From positions 1-64,000 of the forward strand of contig QXCR01000124.1 in assembly GCA_004380135.1 (NCBI GenBank): a DNA stretch of 64,000 bases, given 5' to 3'. Origin of the DNA: Stemphylium vesicarium (taxonomy: Eukaryota > Ascomycota > Dothideomycetes > Pleosporales > Pleosporaceae). This document shows, in pieces, positions 10,401-20,555 of the stretch. The position numbers were made by a program, and so were the translations under genes. The first letter of the stretch is position 1. Each line of letters starts with the position of its first letter. The notes below the pieces were generated by a model. It did not search any database, was not told the origin of the DNA, and saw nothing but the letters and a program-made list of their open reading frames with translations.

Positions 10401-11285
10401 TTACCGAGCTTTGAGAAGCTCCTTCACTCTCATCGTTCCGTTTTTCGCGTCGACAAATGGGTGGCCGAGAAGACTCCAAGTCACTACGCTCAGCCGCATG
10501 TACGTCCCGTCTCGCAGGTGATGCAGGAGTAAGGCATGCACATCTTTCCAGCCGTGGAGGGGGATGCTGCCGTCGTCGTGGCATATATCGCCGCCAAGAA
10601 GAAGGACTTGGTAGGACTCACATGGACATTGGCGCCGGAACTGTACTATAGTTTCAGCGTTCATGATCAGAGAGACGCGATGCGTTGGTATGGGCCACTG
10701 GACTATGAATAGGGGGTCATGTCCTTCTCCCTGAAATTCCCCTTTGAACCAGACGTTGGTGACCCACCCGTGTGCAATGATGCACGGTTGGAGCAGCGTG
10801 ATGCTAGTACTGGGGCCGAGGAACTGCTCGTAGTCCTCGGGTTCCACTGCGACTTTCTGCTGAGATCGGAAGCTTACACAGGGAGAGTGCGGGTCCGTGG
10901 GTATCGACTTTCGAGAGAATGTGCGGAGCGATCGCCAAGCTGCCCACGACCATGATGGGAAGTCCGGTCGCTAGAATGCTATATGAAGGCTGGTGAGATT
11001 GCATGTGTTATCAGACCATGCCAGCGAGGAAAGGAAGGACGCCCGCATTTCGTCGAGCGCGGAGGAATTGTTTGCGCCCTGAACGCCACGTCCTCCACCG
11101 CCGACATTGCTCATTGGAAGTCCCCAGAAGTCAATTACGGGGTCCTTAAGCTCTCTAGATGCTTGAAAGATACCAAGGAATGCGTTAAGGGCATCAAATT
11201 CTTTTGTTAGGGAGCGGAACAGATACTCATGTATCAGCTTATCAATTTCAGCCCCCATTCTTCCTATTCCACCTAATAGAAACAC
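10401..11285 (-). pseudogene. C-terminal fragment of a HET (heterokaryon incompatibility)-type gene
   Basis: A single minus-strand frame runs 11285-10401, broken only by TAG at 10971-10973. It reads EYLFRSLTKEFDALNAFLGIF, then FWGLPM, then RPDFPSWSWAAW after the stop. The D-A-L-N-A-F-L-G-I and P-S-W-S-W-A-(A/G)-W words are the conserved block downstream of the HET domain in many Pezizomycotina incompatibility proteins. The HET domain itself, which would lie upstream, is absent: the frame ends at AT-rich DNA beyond 11285. The TAG could come from CAG by a RIP-type C-to-T change. Function in self/non-self recognition is family knowledge; this copy is a relic. Confidence 0.75.
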
Positions 11286-11547
11286 ACGGAACGTCTAATT
11301 GAAGTTTTTAAAGCGCTTAAGATCCTTAGTATATAATCTTTTAAGGCAGGTTGGGATGGTTTCATAGCAGTGCATGTGTCATAGTTCTAGAGTCTTTCCT
11401 CTTGTATCACCTATCACAGTTTCATGTCTCCACTGCTGTACCACGTAGTAAATCTGACCGCTGCTCTACACCTCACCGCTTTCCTACTATATACATTGTT
11501 CATAACAACATACAATACAACCTCAGTTCAATCCTTCAATTCTTCCT
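11286..11547. repeat. Older repeat end interrupted by an LTR
   Basis: The last 80 bp resemble 10190-10277, including the shared 23-bp block at 11525-11547. In the other copy this block continues into GCACGCAATCC, and here the same GCACGCAATCC resumes at 11963 after the LTR. This shows directly that the LTR was inserted into the older repeat. Confidence 0.6.
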
Positions 11548-11957
11548 TGTGAAGGTCCGTCCTCAGAGGGTCCTAGGGTTGGTTCTCTAGAATAAGCTAG
11601 GCGCGTAATAGATAAGATAAGTTAAGCACGATATAAAGATAAATAAATAACTTAAGAGTTTAAGAATTAAGTACTAATTCTTAGATTTTAAAGTTAAATA
11701 TAGCGACTATAGAAGTGCGCTATTTAGTAGCTATATACTTAATAAATATAAGTTACTTAGTTACTTAGTTCTACTAAGAGATACTAATTACTAAGCACTA
11801 CTTAGTCCTACTTAGTATGTTAAGACTACTAAGCACTTCGAGCAGTTACGTGACATGCGGCGTAGTAACCGCGCCGCAAGTCCTGCTAACGCTGACAGTC
11901 ATGCTGATGACTGGCTCTGGTTGCTTCGAGGTGATCTGGTGCGGCTGGGCCGTAACA
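11548..11957 (-). mobile_element. Solo LTR, 410 bp, TG...CA ends, TSD TTCCT
   Basis: On the minus strand it runs from TGTTACGGCCCAGCCGC (11957) to GGACGGACCTTCACA (11548). The 5-bp sequence TTCCT flanks it on both sides (11543-11547 and 11958-11962), as expected for an LTR retrotransposon insertion. No internal region is attached, so it is a solo LTR. A degraded inverted copy lies at 203-516. The 3' two-thirds are AT-rich and look RIP-affected, while the first 130 bp are nearly normal in composition. Confidence 0.8.
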
Positions 11958-11962
11958 TTCCT

Positions 11963-12359
11963 GCACGCAATCCCAACATTGTCCAACCGGCCTACTGGCC
12001 TACTCGACTCTTCGCCGTCGCGTAAGCAGCTAGCTCCTCCACGTTTAGGTTAGAAATATTATTATCTGTGGACGATTACGAGCTGGAAACAGTAGGTTCA
12101 GGTGATCATATTGTTGGATCACTGCTCAAGTCACTGCGGACGAGAGCAGTAGAATATATACCCACATGCGCGTGAGACACTAGTACAAAAGAAATGAGCA
12201 CGTGACCGTACCTAGAGGTGCTCGAACTCTAGGTGTACTTCGTTGCGACACCTAATAATCGCTACCTCTTTAGATCCTTAAAGAGCTACTAAGTTAGGCT
12301 TGTAGTTACGTTATTAAGGCGTCCTAGTAAGTCGCCTTTGTAGTATTACTTTAGAGATA
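11963..12359. repeat. Mixed repeat DNA
   Basis: The continuation of the interrupted repeat is followed by TA-rich sequence. A GTACCTAGAGGTGCTCGAAC/CTAGGTGTAC imperfect inverted pair sits near 12208-12240. No coding potential was found. Confidence 0.4.
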
Positions 12360-12749
12360 ACGTAGGTGCATGCTTCGCGGTCCAGCGAAAATCCCTAACA
12401 AAATCAGGAATTACAGGGGTCTAGATCTAGAGATCTACTTAATAGAATTCTCTGGAGTTTAAATATATTACTTCTATAGCTATTTATATTTGCAGACTAG
12501 GATTGCTAGGCTCTAGCTAGCTTAATTATAGGGATACTGGAACATGGCCCGTGCGAGAGAGCTTTATCTTAACAACTTTCTATTTTATAGAGCTAAAGAT
12601 TTAAGATTCTAAAATAATTATACTCACTTAGGTGCAGCTCTTGTATAAAGATTTTAAGAGATTTTGTTAATTCGGTCTCTAGATCTAGACCCCTATGATT
12701 CCTGATTTTGTTAGGGATTTTCGGTGGACCGCGAAGCATGCACCTACGT
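12360..12749. mobile_element. 390-bp Tc1/mariner-type MITE with about 73-bp TIRs
   Basis: The left arm, beginning ACGTAGGTGCATGCTTCGCG at 12360 and running to about 12432, is repeated as its reverse complement ending at 12749. Only about four mismatches occur over 73 bp. Both outer edges abut TA (12358-12359 and 12750-12751), the Tc1/mariner target duplication. The middle is AT-rich and non-coding. The near-identity of the arms suggests a relatively recent insertion. Confidence 0.85.
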
Positions 12750-12751
12750 TA

Positions 12752-13323
12752 CGATTTGATTGAAGTTTGGTGAGGTCTTGGCAAAAGTGCGTCACTCGCT
12801 TGTGAAGTACGTTAGAGCGTAAATTACTTAATTTAGATTATCATAATAGAATACTATAGTAAGGCTTATTCTACCTTAATGAGAAGTCTATTAAGGATAT
12901 CATTATCGCGGCATTATAGTTGTTGTGCGGAGAGTTGCGCTGGTTTTGGTGAGGCGGCCCACTAACTGATCCGGCCTACTGACTAATCCAAGACGTCAAG
13001 GCTGAGCTGACTCAGCGCCCTAGGATAGGCTAAGCTTGTAGCGCACTTCGCTTCTAATACACGAGGTGGTACGCGGTGTAGTCTTAGTACGGCCCGTCTC
13101 GCGCGAAATAAAGAAATTCTCGGCGATTCTAAGCTCGTAGCATCGGCCTAACAACTATAACGTACGGTTTAGTAATTACGATCTCCGTTTTAAAGATGTA
13201 TCATAATGTAGCTACTCTACGCAGTCGGAAAATTAGTCGCGTGCGATATCCACCCCTCCACCTCTCCCTCCACTTCTCTCTTCCCCACCCCTCTGCTCCT
13301 CGCATTCCATACCCCACCCCTCG
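12752..13323. other. Repeat-to-gene boundary and promoter of the cluster regulator
   Basis: 12752-13200 is mixed TA-rich, RIP-like sequence. From about 13220 a pyrimidine-rich tract (ctccacctctccctcc...ccccacccctc) leads straight to the ATG at 13324. The regulator therefore has only about 120 bp of ordinary-looking promoter before repeat DNA. Confidence 0.55.
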
Positions 13324-14562
13324 ATGTCCCTGGTCTCGTTCGCAACTTCGAAACGCTCCTCGTGCGATCGGTGTCGCAAGCAAAAACTACGATGTCCAAC
13401 AAAAGAAGATGCCGCTCAATCCTGCGCTCGGTGTCTCCGGGCTGGCACGCCTTGTGTGATGAGTTACACACGACCGCGAGGCCGGTCGCAGAAAGATGCT
13501 TGCGCGCAAGATGATGAGGACACGCGGAAGGCTACAAACTCGGCACTTCCTACGCCAAACAGTCTCATGTCGAGCGGTTCGGAGAATACGGCTGAGGACG
13601 CGAGCGTGCAAAGCTGGTCTCTGCTCAACGAATACGAATTCTTTCCTTCACTGCCTTCTAGCTACGAGGCCGAGCAGACGCAGACTCACGACGTGAATGC
13701 AGCGAGCCTCCACTACTCATCGCTGTATCGCGAGCTCGGGATTGACATCCACATGGAGACGCCGCATCTCTTGCACGACGCATTACCCAAGGCAGGCGCA
13801 GAATTTGCATCACCGGAAACCGCGCCGTCCAGTGTCCACGCAGCCAGTAATCCGACGCCGGATTTGGTGCGCCAACTTGACTGCGAGATGCGACTTGCGC
13901 AGCTCAATCTGGATCTTTGCCGACAGCTAAGAGTGCAGGTTCCGCGTCCGAGGCGGTGTGCGGAGGGTGGCACGGAGAACCGCACTTCGAACACCTCGAG
14001 CGCCTTGAGAGAAGTGCTCCAAAACACGGAAAGCTACATACGTGTTCTTCAGAGCTTAGTCGCATGCAGCAGTAATGGAGGGAGCCCAGGACCGCTTCCT
14101 TCAAGCCGGACAATGTCATCACCTCTTACCTTTCCCTGCATGTTGAACCTCACGTCGTGCTTCTTCCACATCGTGGACCTTTTCAGCGCGTTTCTGGAGA
14201 ACCTCGCCAAGGAGATCGACATGCACGATCTCAGCTCCCCGTCAAATAGGTTTCAGATTCTGCCGGAGCTGAAGCTCGCTGGTCTGCCGGTTCACGAGGC
14301 CAGTCTTCAGATCAAAATCCTCGTCCTTGCAATCTCGCATCACTTCGAGACCATGGAGCGGCTGTTGGGTTTACCAGCCGAGCTACGCGTGTCGCTACAA
14401 CCGGACATTGGCACCCGCGGACTGTTGCCTTCGCACTGGGTAGCAATGATGCTAAGTGCGAAAGAAGGACTGCTAGGGATGAATAGTTGTGGGTTGTCTA
14501 ATTACGTGCAGACTATACAAACGTCGAGGGAAAACATTTCTAGGCTACAGAGAACATTCTGA
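13324..14562 (+). CDS. sthR: Zn(II)2Cys6 transcription factor, AflR-type, cluster regulator
   Basis: A single exon encodes 412 aa. Residues 14-44 form the binuclear zinc cluster CDRCRKQKLRCP...CARCLRAGTPC, with spacing C-X2-C-X6-C-X9-C-X2-C-X6-C. It is followed by a basic linker (TRPRGRSQK). The C-terminal half (from about residue 270) has the helical block seen in aflatoxin-type regulators: HIVDLFSAFLENL, then LQIKILVLAISHHFETMERLLGLP. There is no fungal-specific middle homology domain, as in AflR. It sits at the left end of the polyketide cluster, next to and convergent with the FAD oxidase, and probably activates the seven-gene set. Symbol sthR is assigned by position and type and should be confirmed by alignment. 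Confidence 0.85.
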   Translation: MSLVSFATSKRSSCDRCRKQKLRCPTKEDAAQSCARCLRAGTPCVMSYTRPRGRSQKDACAQDDEDTRKATNSALPTPNSLMSSGSENTAEDASVQSWSLLNEYEFFPSLPSSYEAEQTQTHDVNAASLHYSSLYRELGIDIHMETPHLLHDALPKAGAEFASPETAPSSVHAASNPTPDLVRQLDCEMRLAQLNLDLCRQLRVQVPRPRRCAEGGTENRTSNTSSALREVLQNTESYIRVLQSLVACSSNGGSPGPLPSSRTMSSPLTFPCMLNLTSCFFHIVDLFSAFLENLAKEIDMHDLSSPSNRFQILPELKLAGLPVHEASLQIKILVLAISHHFETMERLLGLPAELRVSLQPDIGTRGLLPSHWVAMMLSAKEGLLGMNSCGLSNYVQTIQTSRENISRLQRTF

Positions 14563-14684
14563 GAAACATCATCAACGGCTTTGTTCTACATTTCCTCTTT
14601 CATTGCCAAATATCAGGCTAACATGTGCAATCACTGGGCTTCTCCTTTGCTTCCCTCCTTCTAATTACGTTCACATCCGCATCT

Positions 14685-16510
14685 CTAAGCTCGACAGAGA
14701 CGGCCTTCTGCATCGGTGCGCCAATCTTCAGACCCAGGCGAAGCATACGCGTAGAATACCGATTTCGGATCCCATGTCCGCTTCACCTCTCTCAATCGCT
14801 CATAGTTTGTTCCGAAAAAGGCAGTTTGCCACTTCTCGGCATCACCCGGTGGATACACAAGCGGGTCTGCTTCATTGAGGTAAGCGCCCGAGCCGACGGT
14901 TGCTGCCTCGATTGCCGGATGGATGACAGCGGCAAGATCCTGGCGGCGCGCTACCATGGTGGCTTCAGAGATGGTCCAGTTGTAGATGGAGAATTCTAGA
15001 CAAATGGCCATGGCGTCGCGCCAGTAAGGTACAACGGCATTTTCCGGATGTGCGACATGCGTTGTGTTGACGTTCACGCCTAGGCAGCCGATCTGCCAGT
15101 TTGCGCTTGGGTCAAATGCGACACTCGATAGCATTGCCGAAGTGAGGTTTTCGGGGCTTTCGGACAGATCCCGAGGAATGAGCCGACTGTTGAAGAGCTG
15201 CGAGGCCACGTATGGGCCATAAGGAAGAGGCCCATCGGTTGCATTGTAGTGCTGGAGGTACGAGGGGGCAGCATACGTGGCGAAATTGTAGGGGATCCGC
15301 AGTGCATCGAGTTGCTTTAGATACGGGGCATACACGTCGGCCATTTCCGTAGCTGATTTGCCCGGAGCCGTGGTGTTGTGGACCAAGAAGTTTCCAGCAA
15401 ATAGGTTAAAGGATGGAGATGCGCCGACATCGACGAGGCTGGGGAGGAATTTCCACCAAGCATTTATTGCGGACACATAGGAATCGTTGCCTGGGCTGGA
15501 AGTAGCGTTGAAGCTTAGTGTCGCGGCGCCGATGAGGCTGTCGACGTGTACCTTGGCCGTCATGCTCAGAACCACGGCAAGGTTACCTCCTCCACCACCA
15601 GAAAGCGCCCAATAGAGATCCTCATTCTCGACGGGGCTTGCAGTAAGATGTCTCCCATCTGAAGTGACGACTTCCCATTCCAAGACGTTGTCAGCCGCTA
15701 GGCCATGCACACTGTTCAGCAGACTGTGACCACCCCCGGAAGAGTATCCTCCCGCGAAACCTACCGTCGGGCAATCTCCGGAAACTAGGCGGTATCCAAA
15801 TTGAGATGCATAGAGAAGAGCTTCCCCACCAGTGACACCAGCTCCAACCTTGATAGCAGGCCCAGTATACGCACTGCTGGTATAGTTCAGAATCTCTTTG
15901 GATTCCAGATTATGGGTCCAGAGCGACAAACCGCCTGTTCCGGTAGACTTTCCGAGGTAATCATGACCAGTGTTTTTGATGACCAAACGGACATTGTGGG
16001 CTTGCGTAAAGTTGATGGCGGCAACGACATCGGCGGGGCCATGAACGGGAATGGCGTAGCTGACGTAATTACCTAGCGTACAAGGCTGATCGAGGCGATA
16101 GAATGGACTGCAGGATGTGTTCTGATACCAGGGATTCATTATCTCTGCCGCGTTATCCAAGCTGTGTGATACGTTAGCATGCTATGGCATCAGGGTTTAG
16201 CGAACAACGGGCGGGTGACGCACAATGCCTTGGGATAGTCCCAATTCTCTTTTAGTGCTGCGCATTCAGCCTCGTTTTCTGATATGTCGCCATAACCTCC
16301 TGGCCGACATACTGCCGCTTGAGGAACAGTTTGTATCAAACGCCCATCGATAGTGTCGTTCAGCTGGCTCCACACCTGCCGAGATGGCCAAGCATGGTCA
16401 CCGGGAATGGCTTTGCAACTAGAGTTCACCTCCTGTCCTCGTTGGCCTAAGAGTGCGGCTGCATAAACCCCGGGCGCTAATAGAAGCACCTTGGTAGCGG
16501 AAGGAAACAT
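14685..16510 (-). CDS. sthB: Secreted-type FAD-linked oxidoreductase (BBE-like)
   Basis: Two exons, 16510-16224 and 16161-14685, encode 587 aa. The 62-bp intron has GTGCGT, GCTAAC and CACAG signals. The first 17 or so residues (MFPSATKVLLLAPGVYAAA) form a signal peptide. The FAD_binding_4 domain has His162 in KNTGHDYLGKS and Cys226 in SGDCPTVGFAGG, the two residues that bind FAD covalently in berberine-bridge-type enzymes. The C-terminus carries a BBE segment (YPPGDAEKWQTAFFGTNYERLREVKRTWDP). Several N-X-T/S sites fit entry into the secretory pathway. Enzymes of this type oxidise alcohols or form rings in polyketide pathways. Here it would act on the decalin product or a late intermediate; the exact step is not deducible. 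The symbol follows cluster recognition. Confidence 0.85.
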
Positions 16511-17243
16511 TGGGAACAACGAGGGACAGTAACAACGAGAGACGATCCGAAACCTTGTCTTCAATGTAGGACACTGGAACCTTTCCCTGCTGAACTTTAT
16601 GTACAACCAGGCCGTTCGCTTGAGCACCCCTTTTCGCTCGTATCTGTTCGCGGCCGTGCAAGTTCCGTTATTATCACGTCTGCTATTGGTTCATCAACTG
16701 AGGAAAGCTGAATTGCGAAAGTGGCTGTGAATCATTTCGGTCATGAGAAGATTCGGAGTCGGCTCGAGTTGCCGATTAAGACATGGTCAGAGTTATGCCA
16801 AGAGCGAATGCAGAATGCTGACGTAGATCGATTGCCATGTTATCATCAGCAGTCTGAGCAAAGAAGATCGCGTGTCGCTGTATTGACGGTGTGAGCAATG
16901 GAAGTGTCAAGAGGTAAGAGCCGCGTAAGCATATGCGATAACTTGTCTCTAGCCGTGTTCCTGGTAATGACAGAGTAGTGCGAGGCATAGTGACGGATTG
17001 CGCCGAGCCGAACCAGAACGGAGCTACTTCGCAAACAATACGGAGCCGACAGGGATGCTGTCGGGGAATTCGGCGTCAACTTCTGGATTTGGAAAAGAGT
17101 TCATTCTACCAAGAGTAGAGTACTCACATCCCCTCAATTGTCATTGAGATTGCTAACAAGATAAAAATATACCTAACATTCATCTGTTTTCTACATCGAA
17201 CTAGTCGGCAGTCGTCTCTTGTATCAACGTCGCGACTGACACC
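16511..17243. promoter_or_regulatory. Divergent promoter between the FAD oxidase and the SDR
   Basis: About 730 bp serve two divergently transcribed cluster genes. It contains CGGAGTCGG at 16754-16762, which recurs in the sthF/sthA promoter at 24066-24074. An inverted TCGG-N9-CCGA overlaps it (16760-16776). These CGG words are candidate Zn2Cys6 binding sites, but this is inference only. Confidence 0.45.
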
Positions 17244-18417
17244 ATGCCGCCAGCGAAAGCACCAAGCCATGCTAAGAGGCCTGAAGTGGGCTCGCAGCCA
17301 ATGTCCAGCATGTGGACGCAAATGTTCCCACCAAAGCCAACGTATACGGAGGACCATGTGCCCGATCTTAGTGGAAAGGTATGTGGAAAGAATCGCTGAC
17401 TCGAGCAACATTTGAACGGGAGAGAGACGAGTGATAACACCGACCACAGGTATATATTGTCACCGGCGCCAGTTCAGGCGTAGGCAAAGAGACTACAAGA
17501 ATCCTGTATTCGAAAAATGCCAAGGTGTACATGGCAGTGCGGGCTGGGACGAAGGCATCCACAGCCATGGCAGATGTTCGGGCAGCGGCGCCCAAGTCTT
17601 CGGGCACTCTTGCTATTCTACCGCTGGATTTGGCAGACCTGAATGCGGTGAAGAAAGCAGCAAAAGAGTTTGTCTCGCAGGAAAGCAGCCTCCACGGGCT
17701 CATCAACAATGCAGGTGTGCAGGCCCTCGAGGACACTAATGGCGAAGCCCGCACAGCGCAGGGTCACGAAGTGCACATGGGAGTCAATGTGCTGGCGCCG
17801 TTCCTGCTCACCCGCTTACTCAGAGGGGTGCTAGCAGAGACGGCGCGCCGGGAACAGCCTGGCACCGTGCGCATCGTGTGGGTGTCTTCAATGGGCACCG
17901 AGACGATCGGAGAAAAAGGACGTGGGCTTTCCGCTGACTACGTTGACTACTGGCCACTCATGTCGCCGCTCGAACGGTATGGGCTGAGCAAGGCTGGTAA
18001 TTGGCTGCACGGAGTCGAATGTGCCAAGCGGTATGCAGACGACGGCGTTTTGAGTTTTCCCATCAACCCGGGACACTTGAGGTCAGATCTGTATCGGGAA
18101 GGCGGAACGCTATTCAAATTTGCATTGCGGCCTGTGCTGTTTCCGCCTACATATGGAGCTTACGTTGAGCTGTTCGCCGCCTTATCGCCTTCGTTAACCA
18201 CAAAAGATTCTGGGGCTTGGAGTAAGTACCTGAGAAATCTTGGCACTCTGCAAATTGCTGACATTCTGTGTTTTTTAACCCAGTTGTTCCATGGGGTAGG
18301 CTGTATCCCATCCGTAGCGATTTGGTTGATGCAACCAAGAGTGAAGCTGAGGGAGGCAATGGTCATGCAAAGGCGTTTTGGGATTGGAGCGAGGAGCAGG
18401 TCAAGGCGTTCTTGTAG
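17244..18417 (+). CDS. sthC: Short-chain dehydrogenase/reductase
   Basis: Three exons, 17244-17378, 17450-18221 and 18284-18417, encode 346 aa; both introns (71 and 62 bp) keep frame. After a 40-residue N-terminal extension comes the Rossmann fold: TGASSGVG (nucleotide binding), LDLADLNAV, INNAGVQ, the catalytic VSSMG and Tyr222-x-x-x-Lys226 in YGLSK. The order is that of classical SDRs, NAD(P)(H) dependent. It resembles the WW-domain-oxidoreductase/retinol-dehydrogenase-like group common in fungal clusters. It is divergent from the FAD oxidase and convergent with the P450, with stop codons about 50 bp apart. Probable role: ketone/alcohol interconversion on the polyketide. The symbol follows cluster recognition. 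Confidence 0.85.
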
Positions 18418-18464
18418 ACGTGATTTTATAACTATACCATACTATTCAACGTATTCAAGATGTT

Positions 18465-20204
18465 TCAGTCGAGTGGAGTAAAACATAGGTCCAAGTTTCC
18501 AATGTGCCACGACATGCAGTCATGAACACGATCGAGGAAGGAGGCATGGTCAAAATCGGGTGCAAAGGAGACACTGTAGCGTGACAGAGTTTCGGCGAGA
18601 ACAAGACGCATCTCCATGAGGGCGAGCGGTCGGCCTAGACAGCTGTGGTGGCCCACAGAAAAGGGTGCATAACCCGACGCGTCTTTTACAAGGCCAGGCT
18701 CCGAGTGCCAGCGTTCGGGCCGAAAGTCGGCGGCGTCTGTGTAGAGGGCTTCAGAGCGGCCGATGGCATATTGCGATGAGAAGACTGTCATGTCGCCCGG
18801 AATGAAGGTGTTAGCTACAGTGATGCCTTCTGGTGGGGTAGTGCGCATGATGGTCGAGGCAGGAGGGTGCAGGCGCAACGTCTCGCTAATGATGGCGTTC
18901 AGATGTGGGGCATTGTCACGGAGTCGGTGGTCGGGGTAGGGACCGCTGGCGGGCCGAAGCGGTTGCAGCTCTTTTCGCACAAGGAGCACGTGATGGGGGT
19001 GCTTGGCGAGGTAGAACATGGCGAACGCTAGAGTGGCTGCCACGGTGTCACTGCCGGCGATGACTATGAAACGGCAGTCATTGCGAAGCGCGGATAGGTC
19101 GCGGTGGGCGGGTGGCTGCTGCTTGTAGTGGGCGATCATGGGAACCATAAGGCTTGGCCGCTCGGCGCGCTCGACGTCGGTCATCAGCATGAGGCGGTCG
19201 AGATGATGGTAGCAAAAGGCCAGAAATCCCGTCGTTGCTTCGGTGGGCACGAGAGACTGGGCAATGTCGACAAGCAGGCGCATCAACCACATGGGCAGTC
19301 GGCGGCCCATGATGGCCATGCCCTGGACGAGCTGTTCGACAGCAGCATGCGTCGTGGCACTGTGTAGCATGCCAAAGTCGCTTCCAAGGCCCAGATCGCC
19401 CATGGCATCGAACGCAAATGCTTCTGTCAGTCGGGCCGCGTCGATGGTCTTGCCATGGGCTTGTGAAAGACGCGCAAGCAGTTGTTGCACATAGACGGCC
19501 ACGCGGGGCTCGTAGGACCGAAGCGCCTTGTCCCCAAACCCTTTACTCCAGAGCCGGCGACGAGCAGCATGAAGGCCAACATCGCGAGTAGCGATGCCGC
19601 GATTGGGCTGCTCAAAGTCGTACATAGCAGCCTTTCGACAGCGGGTGCCAGGCCCGTGGATGGCTGCAACAGCCTGCGGGTGGGTGAGCATCAGCGTCGA
19701 GGAGCCGACGCGAACGAAGTCGCCATATGCCGTGCTCAGCTGTTCGCTGAGCCGGTGCATATCATGGCCGCCTAGCTGCAATGACAGCCATAGATCGCTG
19801 AGGCGCGCCGCAAAGGGGCCGGGGAAGCGATTGAGAGGGTGGAGGAGCAGGCGGTATGTCAGCAAACTCGCATAGACGCCGACAAGGAACCATGTCCAAA
19901 TGGCCAGTGCCCAGCCCAGACATGCCTGCCACTCTCCCAGACCGGGCGCCGATTCCTCCGACCCCCACGTGTGCACCTGCGATCTCTCCACCCCCGTGAC
20001 CTCACCCTCCACCATCCTCCTCATCATCGCATACCATATTTTCGCGCCATATCGCCTCAACACCGCTGCAGTGCCCACGAACGCAGCACTGCCAGCCAGC
20101 CATCGCGCCCCGCCGCCGTGATGTTCTCCTCTGCTAAAGTAGCTGACGTGTGCAGTCACGCCTGCCGCCGCCGCCGTTGCCCCGTGTACCAGCTGCAGCT
20201 GCAT
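18465..20204 (-). CDS. sthD: Cytochrome P450 monooxygenase with a long N-terminal membrane region
   Basis: A single exon encodes 579 aa from ATG 20204. The N-terminus is longer than in a usual P450, with hydrophobic segments near residues 35-50 (WLAGSAAFVGTAAVL) and 100-125 (WALAIWTWFLVGVYASLL) before the proline-rich hinge PLNRFPGPF. The I-helix block is FIVIAGSDTVAATLAFA, the ExxR motif is ETLR (in ISETLRLHPP), and the heme loop is PFSVGHHSCLGRP with Cys522 as axial ligand. All catalytic elements are present. It is an ER-anchored oxygenase of the cluster, divergent from the enoyl reductase with about 300 bp between starts. Substrate is inferred to be the decalin polyketide. The symbol follows cluster recognition. 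Confidence 0.88.
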   Translation of the reverse strand: MQLQLVHGATAAAAGVTAHVSYFSRGEHHGGGARWLAGSAAFVGTAAVLRRYGAKIWYAMMRRMVEGEVTGVERSQVHTWGSEESAPGLGEWQACLGWALAIWTWFLVGVYASLLTYRLLLHPLNRFPGPFAARLSDLWLSLQLGGHDMHRLSEQLSTAYGDFVRVGSSTLMLTHPQAVAAIHGPGTRCRKAAMYDFEQPNRGIATRDVGLHAARRRLWSKGFGDKALRSYEPRVAVYVQQLLARLSQAHGKTIDAARLTEAFAFDAMGDLGLGSDFGMLHSATTHAAVEQLVQGMAIMGRRLPMWLMRLLVDIAQSLVPTEATTGFLAFCYHHLDRLMLMTDVERAERPSLMVPMIAHYKQQPPAHRDLSALRNDCRFIVIAGSDTVAATLAFAMFYLAKHPHHVLLVRKELQPLRPASGPYPDHRLRDNAPHLNAIISETLRLHPPASTIMRTTPPEGITVANTFIPGDMTVFSSQYAIGRSEALYTDAADFRPERWHSEPGLVKDASGYAPFSVGHHSCLGRPLALMEMRLVLAETLSRYSVSFAPDFDHASFLDRVHDCMSWHIGNLDLCFTPLD

Positions 20205-20416
20205 CGTCGAGAAAGATGGGTACAATGAGTGAAACAATCAACGTACAAGTGAAGTACGCAGGAAATTACCACTTCTGCTACTCTACTTATCCCCCCGTCA
20301 CGTCTGCGCCCCAAAGCTCTTCGGACATTCGCCTTCGGTTTCCTAGACAGGCAGATGATGACCCCAAAGGAGCCATGGATACCTAATAGCTTACATGCTC
20401 TAATCTTCCCGACGCA

Positions 20417-20555
20417 ATGTACACTGCACCTTCCCCATCGTCCATAAAGCTCCCCACAAACGGCCAGACTGCATCACTCAGTCCAAACGCCTCCTTCGCC
20501 CATGATGCTCCCCACAAACGGCCAGACTGCCGTTATTCAGTCCAAAACACCTCCC
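20417..20555 (+). repeat. 58-bp tandem duplication over the enoyl reductase start
   Basis: GCTCCCCACAAACGGCCAGA starts at 20449 and again at 20507. The similarity continues about 45 bp further with a few substitutions. The offset, 58 bp, is not a multiple of three. The upstream ATG (20417) reads through copy one in a frame that does not continue into the enzyme, while the ATG pair at 20502/20505 opens copy two in the correct frame. Confidence 0.8.
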
